Virus record (IMG/VR): IMGVR_UViG_3300042691_022238
Location: 1-33,699 of that record
DNA length: 33,699 bases
From: a virus
Reading direction: 5' to 3' (one strand)
Shown here: positions 29,959 to 33,699 of the stretch, in pieces
How the letters are laid out: the number at the start of each line of letters is the position of its first letter
Position numbering within the stretch: the stretch's first letter is position 1
The notes under the pieces: generated by a model
Databases searched by the model: none
The model's input: the letters and a program-made list of their open reading frames with translations, nothing else
What the model was told of the DNA's origin: nothing
Translations under genes and position numbers: made by a program

Positions 29959-30140
29959 CCTTCCCCCTTCGTCAGATCGTGAGCCAGATGCTCGTAGACG
30001 TCGGCCAGCAGCAGACTGATGTTCCGGTCTTCCGAATCACGGGTCGTTCGCGCCTGCTCTCTTGAGTACTCCGCCTTCCCCAGTAGACGCTTCCGGATGC
30101 GTTCGCGTTCCTGTGTCACTGCGTCAGTATCAGCGCCCAC
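29955..30140 (-). CDS. Small charged helical protein, 61 aa
   Basis: Starts with GTG preceded by GGAGG 6 bases upstream. The sequence is almost all helix: TQERERIRKRLLGKAEYSRE, then ARTTRDSEDRNISLLLADVY and EHLAHDLTKGEG. It has no Cys and no membrane segment. Family unknown. It overlaps the previous gene by 11 bases and the next by 4, so it is translated as part of the array. Confidence 0.6.
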   Translation of the reverse strand: MGADTDAVTQERERIRKRLLGKAEYSREQARTTRDSEDRNISLLLADVYEHLAHDLTKGEG

Positions 30141-30516
30141 GACGCGCCTCCCATTCCTCTCTGGTGATCTCCACGTTCACCCCGTTCTCTCGGACGAAGA
30201 TCCCCGTCCCGACCCGGCGCGGCGTCTCCACTGAATTGAACCATCGCTCGATCGCGCCCATCCACGAGGCCCGACACGCCTTACACACACGAAGGCTGAA
30301 CATCTGGGCGTTCAGTTCGCCAGTCGGTTCCTCTGAGAAGACCGGGATCTCCAAACCGTTGCTCAGTTCCTTCGTTCCCGTCCTCTTGCGCAATGTCCCA
30401 TGCGCCCGCTCCGACACGAATGGCACGTTCAGTTCGTCCATCGCGTAGAAGCACGCCATCCGCAGCGTTCGCCGGTCTTCCCCTTCTTCCCCACATCGAA
30501 CACATCGTTCGCTCAT
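30130..30516 (-). CDS. Zinc-ribbon small phage protein, 128 aa
   Basis: The N-terminal MSERCVRCGEEGEDRRTLRM, followed by ACFYAMDELNVPF, and a second pair in LRVCKACRASWMGAIERWF give two C-x-x-C pairs about 80 residues apart, a typical split zinc ribbon. The block C-x-x-C-G-x-x-G-x-D-R-R-T-L-x-M-A-C-F-Y-A-M-x-E-L is a pattern I have seen in many phage small proteins with no assigned function. I chose MSERC, not the GTG 7 codons further up, because AAGGAAGGGA lies at proper distance. Possibly DNA- or RNA-binding. Confidence 0.72.
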   Translation of the reverse strand: MSERCVRCGEEGEDRRTLRMACFYAMDELNVPFVSERAHGTLRKRTGTKELSNGLEIPVFSEEPTGELNAQMFSLRVCKACRASWMGAIERWFNSVETPRRVGTGIFVRENGVNVEITREEWEARRGR

Positions 30517-30533
30517 GGATTCCCTTCCTTCTG

Positions 30534-30821
30534 TCACGACTGCTCCAAGGCAAGGAACGCCTCAAGGTCGCCCTTCAGTTCCTTGGCCTGGTTTTCCAGA
30601 TTCCGCAGTCGCATGCGGATGTTTTCCACTCGAAGCCGAATCGCCTCTGCTCGCGTCGTCGCGATGAGTTCCGCCGCCATGCCTTGCTTCGGGATGGATG
30701 TCAGAAACCCGAAAGCCAAGAGTTGCTCGGTTGTCCGGAACGACATCGGCCTCTCTTCAGCCTCCGTTTCGACCACCTCAACGGATCCGTTCAGATTGAT
30801 CTTGGTTCCGTAGAGCTTCAT
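30534..30821 (-). CDS. Small coiled-coil protein, 95 aa
   Basis: Unrecognised. The start MKLYGTKINLNGSVEVVE overlaps the previous stop (ATGA); longer upstream sequence is in the neighbour's frame. After a beta hairpin the protein has FLTSIPKQGMAAELIAT and a long C-terminal helix, ENIRMRLRNLENQAKELKGD, with heptad-like hydrophobic spacing. This suggests an oligomeric protein. No Cys, no membrane segment. Confidence 0.63.
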   Translation of the reverse strand: MKLYGTKINLNGSVEVVETEAEERPMSFRTTEQLLAFGFLTSIPKQGMAAELIATTRAEAIRLRVENIRMRLRNLENQAKELKGDLEAFLALEQS

Positions 30822-31144
30822 TTGCCATCCTTCGGCAATTCCAGCGCTCGAATCTCCATCGCGCACTGGAGCGTCTCAGAGATACCGAATCGTCCATATC
30901 GAGACGACAGCATCCAGAACGCCTCGGCTCGCATCTTGTTCGCGCCAAGCATGAATGAGTCCTGGTCGACGTCACCCTGCTCCGCCAACGCCGCATCGAT
31001 CCGGGACACCAGACCGCGCAGCCGCTCGCAACCCTTGCAGTCACAAAAGAAGTCCGGGTCGTCGATGCCTACGACGTTCGACTCCAGCGCATCCTTCGAG
31101 ATTTCCCGCGCTTCCATGAGCAGTGCTCGCAGTTCCTTGATCAT
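30818..31144 (-). CDS. Small protein with CDCKGC motif, 108 aa
   Basis: A helical protein: MIKELRALLMEAREISKDAL, then DDPDFFCDCKGCERLRGLVS with the three Cys of C-x-C-x-x-C, followed by FMLGANKMRAEAFWMLSSRY and a C-terminal QCAMEIRALELPKDG. The Cys set may bind metal with another residue. No family recognised. GGGGGAGCG immediately precedes the ATG. It belongs to the translationally coupled array of small genes. Confidence 0.64.
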   Translation of the reverse strand: MIKELRALLMEAREISKDALESNVVGIDDPDFFCDCKGCERLRGLVSRIDAALAEQGDVDQDSFMLGANKMRAEAFWMLSSRYGRFGISETLQCAMEIRALELPKDGK

Positions 31145-31159
31145 CGCTCCCCCTTGGCG

Positions 31160-31528
31160 TCAGACCGTCTCGATGTCGCCTTCGATTCCGCGGAAATAAT
31201 GGAACTCAGAGTTGTCTCCGAATCCATATTTCGCCAGATGCTGCGAAACCTCATCGTTGATGAACACGTTCTTGTCTTCAATCTCAAGGTACTTCTGAAT
31301 GCTTGGCCCATCGCTCTCAGGCATCCTCAACACCGAATCCATAAGATAAAACTCGTATGCCGTTTCATTGAACATGCTGGCGATCTCGGCCTTCAAGGCG
31401 ATTCGATCCTGACTGCACTTCTCTCGATTCTGCAGGAAATGCTGCTGGATGTATCCAAGAAAAGCATGGATCGTCGACCAGAAGTCGTTGTCGTGAAATC
31501 GGATACCGATGCTTATATTCTCACCCAC
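31160..31528 (-). CDS. Hypothetical small protein, 122 aa
   Basis: Starts with GTG behind GGAGG at 6 bases. The sequence is helical and aromatic: FHDNDFWSTIHAFLGYIQQH, RIALKAEIASMFNETAYEFY, and ends in an acidic EDKNVFINDEVSQHLAKYG, then FGDNSEFHYFRGIEGDIETV. Composition is less GC-rich and richer in Asn/Phe/Tyr than its neighbours, which may point to a separate origin. No family, Cys cluster or membrane segment. Confidence 0.63.
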   Translation of the reverse strand: MGENISIGIRFHDNDFWSTIHAFLGYIQQHFLQNREKCSQDRIALKAEIASMFNETAYEFYLMDSVLRMPESDGPSIQKYLEIEDKNVFINDEVSQHLAKYGFGDNSEFHYFRGIEGDIETV

Positions 31529-31718
31529 GAATCGCCTCCTCCGCCTTGGCCATCGCTTCGGCCTTGGTCTCCATCAGCCCCTGTCCGATGATCTCGCTCG
31601 ACCACTTCTCGTAGGCCACCCAGGACCATCCGCATCGCTTGCCTTCGACGAAGGCCAGTCGGCCATCAAGACCGCAACTGTGGTTCTGCTTGTGCGAATC
31701 CCAGCGCAGGTCACTCAA
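31521..31718 (-). CDS. Small protein, paralogue of the 52-aa gene at 31.9 kb, 65 aa
   Basis: I place the start at the TTG that overlaps the previous stop (TTGAGTGA) because the open frame further upstream lies inside the zinc-ribbon gene; no strong Shine-Dalgarno is visible. The sequence has SCGLDGRLAFVEGKRCGWSW, then VAYEKWSSEIIGQGLMET and a helical end AEAMAKAEEAIRG. The order C-x-L-x-G-R-x-A, D/E-G-x-x, W-x-A-Y and a closing A-x-x-A-E helix is repeated in the gene at 31863-32021, so the two arose by duplication. Confidence 0.62.
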   Translation of the reverse strand: MSDLRWDSHKQNHSCGLDGRLAFVEGKRCGWSWVAYEKWSSEIIGQGLMETKAEAMAKAEEAIRG

Positions 31719-31881
31719 TGTCGCGTCCGCATCCGGCGTGCTTCTTCTCGAAAGCCTCGGAAATCGCAGCAAGATCGTCGATCCAGATCGGCAGCACGAC
31801 ACTCACCCGCCGGCCGCATCCTTCACACCTGATCGGCAACACGCCATCACTGCTCTCGCAAATCACGATGTGGCTATGCAT
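31711..31881 (-). CDS. Small zinc-ribbon protein, 56 aa
   Basis: GGAGG lies 4 bases before the ATG. The protein reads MHSHIVICESSDGVLPIRCE, then GCGRRVSVVLPIWIDDLA and ends with FEKKHAGCGRDIE. The Cys in ICE, CEGC and HAGC, with nearby His, form a plausible zinc ribbon. It overlaps both neighbours (19 and 8 bases), standing between the two paralogous genes. The order gene-zinc ribbon-paralogue may be a duplicated unit that lost one copy. No known function. Confidence 0.67.
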   Translation of the reverse strand: MHSHIVICESSDGVLPIRCEGCGRRVSVVLPIWIDDLAAISEAFEKKHAGCGRDIE

Positions 31882-32021
31882 GAAGCCTCCAGCGCCCGCT
31901 CCGCCTGATCAATCACCTTGCCGCCGAACCTGTCGTACGCAATCCATCGGCATCCGTCGATCAACGCAAACCGGCCCTCGAGGGCGCACCACCCTCGGTC
32001 TCCGTTCCAGCACCAGTTCAC
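31863..32021 (-). CDS. Small protein, paralogue of the 65-aa gene, 52 aa
   Basis: Starts with GTG that overlaps the previous stop (GTGA). The product begins MNWCWNGDRGWCALEGRFAL, then IDGCRWIAYDRFGGKVID and ends AERALEASCIATS. It matches the 65-aa gene in C-A-L-E-G-R-F-A against C-G-L-D-G-R-L-A, and W-I-A-Y-D against W-V-A-Y-E, with an 8-12 residue insertion in the longer copy. The W-rich first part and four Cys could bind metal. Function unknown. Confidence 0.66.
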   Translation of the reverse strand: MNWCWNGDRGWCALEGRFALIDGCRWIAYDRFGGKVIDQAERALEASCIATS

Positions 32022-32272
32022 AGCATGATCCGCAGTTCGTCTCGCGACTCCTTGTACAGCCCCAGCACGAACTCCGTCGCGTCGATCAGCGCATCAAGAT
32101 GCGCGATCCGAGCCGCGATCGCAGCATCCTTCGTCTCGCCCAAGAACTTCTTCGCCAGTTCAATGTCGTGGACGAACACTGTCCCATCGATGACCCATCC
32201 AGGGCCGCTCCGCTCCGCTTCCACCTCGACCAACTTGTACCGGCCTCCCGGCAGTTCCTTCGTCGTCCACAT
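32018..32272 (-). CDS. First gene of the small-gene array, 84 aa
   Basis: I chose MWTTKELPGG because it lies 30 bases behind the predicted start point of the promoter and has GGGGG 6 bases upstream; longer versions would begin before or at the start point. The protein has RYKLVEVEAERSGPGWVIDG, TVFVHDIELAKKFLGETKDA and a helical end IDATEFVLGLYKESRDELR. The alpha/beta order resembles small phage proteins of unknown role. As first gene under a strong promoter it is expected to be well expressed. Confidence 0.65.
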   Translation of the reverse strand: MWTTKELPGGRYKLVEVEAERSGPGWVIDGTVFVHDIELAKKFLGETKDAAIAARIAHLDALIDATEFVLGLYKESRDELRIML

Positions 32273-32308
32273 GACGAACCCCCATCCGCGCTCCATGCGC
32301 GAACAGGG

Positions 32309-32337
32309 GCTATAGCGAACACGCATGCCAGTGTCAA
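32309..32337 (-). promoter_or_regulatory. Sigma70-type promoter for the leftward small-gene array
   Basis: The minus strand reads TTGACA (32337-32332), 17 bases, TATAGC (32314-32309): 6 of 6 and 4 of 6 consensus matches with optimal spacing. The expected start point is near 32302, about 30 bases before the ATG of the first array gene. The -35 box contains the TGA stop of the upstream membrane-protein gene, so promoter and coding end overlap. Confidence 0.8.
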
Positions 32338-32669
32338 CGCGAAACGATCCATGCACCCAACAAGATCCCAGTGACCAGCGATACCCCACCTCCGATCAGT
32401 ACCGCCTTCTTGAGTCCACTGTTCGCTGCGTCCAGCGTCGTGATCTGTCCGGCCATCCGACTCATCGCCGCATCCCGCTCGACAACCGCTTCCTTCGATG
32501 CCGTCAGCGCCACAGCACACTTCTCCGCCGCAGCCCTCGCGTCGATCGTTGCGTTCACAAGCTTCGTGAACCCAGCCTTCTCACAGACCACCGTGCCGTC
32601 CGGCATGTTCCGGCACGGCGTCTGCGCGAAAGCCAACCCTGGAACCAAGATCAGGATGGCCAGTCTCAT
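32334..32669 (-). CDS. Membrane-anchored lysis-region protein (spanin/holin-like position), 111 aa
   Basis: A signal peptide (MRLAILILVPGLAFA, cleavage before Q-T-P-C) is followed by NMPDGTVVCEKAG, a helical coiled-coil-like middle (ATIDARAAAEKCAVALTASK) and a C-terminal membrane segment, AVLIGGGVSLVTGILLGAWI. The order signal - periplasmic coiled coil - membrane segment gives a type I membrane protein. Directly behind endolysin genes such proteins are spanin- or holin-related; neither is proven here, and no lipobox is visible. Earlier open sequence before the Met is basic and unnatural. The stop lies inside the -35 box of the next promoter. Confidence 0.65.
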   Translation of the reverse strand: MRLAILILVPGLAFAQTPCRNMPDGTVVCEKAGFTKLVNATIDARAAAEKCAVALTASKEAVVERDAAMSRMAGQITTLDAANSGLKKAVLIGGGVSLVTGILLGAWIVSR

Positions 32670-32670
32670 G

Positions 32671-32862
32671 TCACAACCCGTTGATGATGTCGTTCGCCGC
32701 GTCCACTGAGTCTTTCGCCTTCGCTTCTTCCGCCTTCTTCTCGATCGCCGCATGCACCTTCGCCACGAACTCCTCCCGGCGCACGTCCGACTGCTCGATC
32801 TTCTTCAGTTCCTCCTTCGGGAAGAACCACGTCCGGATCAACGTCATCAGCCAGGAGATCAT
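32671..32862 (-). CDS. Small lysis-region protein with hydrophobic N-terminus, 63 aa
   Basis: The first 15 residues, MISWLMTLIRTWFFP, are hydrophobic and aromatic, followed by a charged helix (EELKKIEQSDVRREEFVAKV, HAAIEKKAEEAKAKDS). This could be a membrane-dipping or N-terminally anchored protein with a cytosolic or periplasmic coiled coil. It overlaps the endolysin's stop by ATGA and ends one base before the next gene's ATG. In lysis cassettes the gene after the endolysin is often a holin, antiholin or spanin; here only position and shape support that. Confidence 0.65.
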   Translation of the reverse strand: MISWLMTLIRTWFFPKEELKKIEQSDVRREEFVAKVHAAIEKKAEEAKAKDSVDAANDIINGL

Positions 32863-33395
32863 GCGATCCTCGAGTCGCTGGAGTTGTACGCCTCATACGT
32901 CGGCTTGCCCGCCACCACGAACATCGACAACTTGTCCCCGCGCTGCTTGCCCGTCTTCGGATGCAGATGGCCAACATGCACCCACGTCGGCTCGCAGATC
33001 ACCTGATCCAGTTTCAACCCGGCCTTGATGATCGCGTCACACATCCCCTTCCGGGTCACCTTCAGCGGTTTGATGTCCGCCGCCAGCCCGTACGAATGCG
33101 CCGACGTCAACGATCCACCCACCGCCTTGTTGATCGCGTCCGAGCGGTAGCCAGAATTGATGTGCATCGGCCCGATCAACGCTCGAATCGGCTCCAGCGC
33201 CTCCACACACAACTTCCGCAGGTTCGCCAACACCTCCGGCGAAGGCTCGTTCGACAAGCCCTTCGACCGGCCAGTCCCCGAATCCAACATCTCCGACAGT
33301 TTGAAGTGCGGCGAGAGTTGCTCGTCCGGCACCTTCCCCGTCTGCTTGCACAATTCACACTTCTTTCCCCAGCAGCGCGGACAATCCATCATCAT
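32859..33395 (-). CDS. Endolysin, peptidase M15-type, with N-terminal Cys cluster, 178 aa
   Basis: Residues about 30-150 form an M15 peptidase: HFKLSEMLDSGTG, HINSGYRSDAINKAVGGSLT, then SAHSYGLAADI with zinc ligands His and Asp (S-x-H-x6-D), and WVHVGHLH with the last zinc His. M15 endolysins cut the peptide stems of peptidoglycan (L-Ala-D-Glu or D-Ala bonds) at lysis. The N-terminus MMMDCPRCWGKKCELCKQTG carries two C-x-x-C pairs, a zinc-knuckle-like addition that is uncommon for this family. There is no signal peptide, so a holin is needed for export. The first of three successive ATG codons overlaps the previous stop (ATGA). Confidence 0.87.
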   Translation of the reverse strand: MMMDCPRCWGKKCELCKQTGKVPDEQLSPHFKLSEMLDSGTGRSKGLSNEPSPEVLANLRKLCVEALEPIRALIGPMHINSGYRSDAINKAVGGSLTSAHSYGLAADIKPLKVTRKGMCDAIIKAGLKLDQVICEPTWVHVGHLHPKTGKQRGDKLSMFVVAGKPTYEAYNSSDSRIA

Positions 33396-33699
33396 TTGGC
33401 ACCAGCCTTCTTCTTCGCAGCAGTCTCCATCTTCGAGATCCGCCGACTCAGAGCCTCCATCTTCGGGTCGATCGCATCAATCTTCTCGGATACCGCCTTC
33501 AACGCCGCGTTCGTCTGCTCCGGGATCGCCTGCACCTGACCAGCCAATCCCTGCATCTGGCCAGCCAGTCCCTGTACCTGAGCCGCGAGCGCAGCATTCT
33601 GCACCGCACAAGCCTTGTGGTCGCCTTCCTTCTTCTCGCTTTCCATCTTCTTCATCTCAAGTTCATGCTCCCGCTTGCCCTGGAGCATGTCCTTGATCT
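33392..33699 (-). CDS. Coiled-coil protein, 5' end probably beyond the window
   Basis: The frame is open to the right edge. An ATG at 33688 exists but has only a poor AAGGA one base before it, and the upstream codons (I-K-D) look natural, so the gene is likely cut. The visible product is rich in Lys/Glu (EHELEMKKMESEKKEGD), has a repeated GLAGQ segment (VQGLAGQMQGLAGQVQAIPE) and a second coiled-coil part (VSEKIDAIDPKMEALSRRI) ending in KKKAGAK. It probably oligomerises. It stands upstream of the endolysin and could be a lysis accessory or tail-related protein. Confidence 0.62.
   Translation of the reverse strand, partial: IKDMLQGKREHELEMKKMESEKKEGDHKACAVQNAALAAQVQGLAGQMQGLAGQVQAIPEQTNAALKAVSEKIDAIDPKMEALSRRISKMETAAKKKAGAK

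Noticed and set aside
1-33699. tRNA genes, CRISPR arrays, insertion sequences, attachment sites
   Set aside because: I saw no cloverleaf with matching anticodon arm, no regularly spaced repeats, no transposase and no integrase in the window.

Overview
The window is part of the genome of a tailed bacteriophage (or prophage) with a contractile, myovirus-type tail. A sheath, a tube, a tape measure, two baseplate-J-like proteins, a gp25-like wedge and a gpV-like spike are all recognisable from their protein sequences. Almost every gene lies on the minus strand and is tightly packed, usually with ATGA or TGATG stop/start overlaps, so the map reads right to left. By eye the base composition is moderately GC-rich. 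No terminase, integrase, replication gene, tRNA or CRISPR array is visible; the terminase probably lies beyond the right edge.

Reading leftwards from the right edge: (1) 33.7-32.3 kb is a lysis-type block, with a coiled-coil protein, an M15-family endolysin carrying an N-terminal cysteine cluster, and two small membrane-associated proteins. (2) At 32.3 kb a very good sigma70-like promoter (TTGACA-N17-TATAGC) fires leftwards into (3) an array of about eleven small, mostly unrecognised genes (32.3-29.25 kb). Several carry zinc-ribbon-like cysteine pairs and two are paralogues. (4) A single plus-strand gene at 27.9-29.2 kb interrupts the array. It encodes a collagen-like, cysteine-rich lipoprotein that looks like a cargo gene (moron) taken from a myxobacterium-like host. 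(5) Next comes a short cluster with a 56-aa protein, a DUF2829/Tad2-like candidate anti-Thoeris protein, a thioredoxin-like protein and two very small proteins, leading into the portal gene. (6) 26.8-16.3 kb is the head module: portal, HAD phosphatase, small head-associated proteins, an HNH nuclease, a Mu gpF-like morphogenesis protein, several small proteins, beta-rich decoration candidates, scaffold, major capsid protein and connectors. (7) 16.3 kb to the left edge is the tail: completion and terminator proteins, sheath, tube, chaperones, tape measure, LysM hub protein, hub, spike, gp25-like wedge, two J-like wedges and peripheral or fibre proteins.

Regulation is visible at several points. 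A textbook -1 slippery site (T TTT TTG) joins the two tail-chaperone reading frames. A strong terminator-like hairpin separates sheath from tube. Further hairpins lie between scaffold and capsid genes, between the decoration candidate and scaffold, and in a structured stretch of about 350 bases after the capsid gene, so the genes for the most abundant virion proteins are bracketed by RNA structure.

The host is inferred only. The lipoprotein's collagen repeat and its Cys-rich NCGACG-type module resemble secreted proteins of Myxococcota and relatives, so a deltaproteobacterial or myxobacterial host is the best guess. The most interesting points are this lipoprotein, the Tad2-like gene, the -1 frameshift, the post-capsid RNA structures and several small genes and paralogue pairs shorter than usual gene-calling limits.
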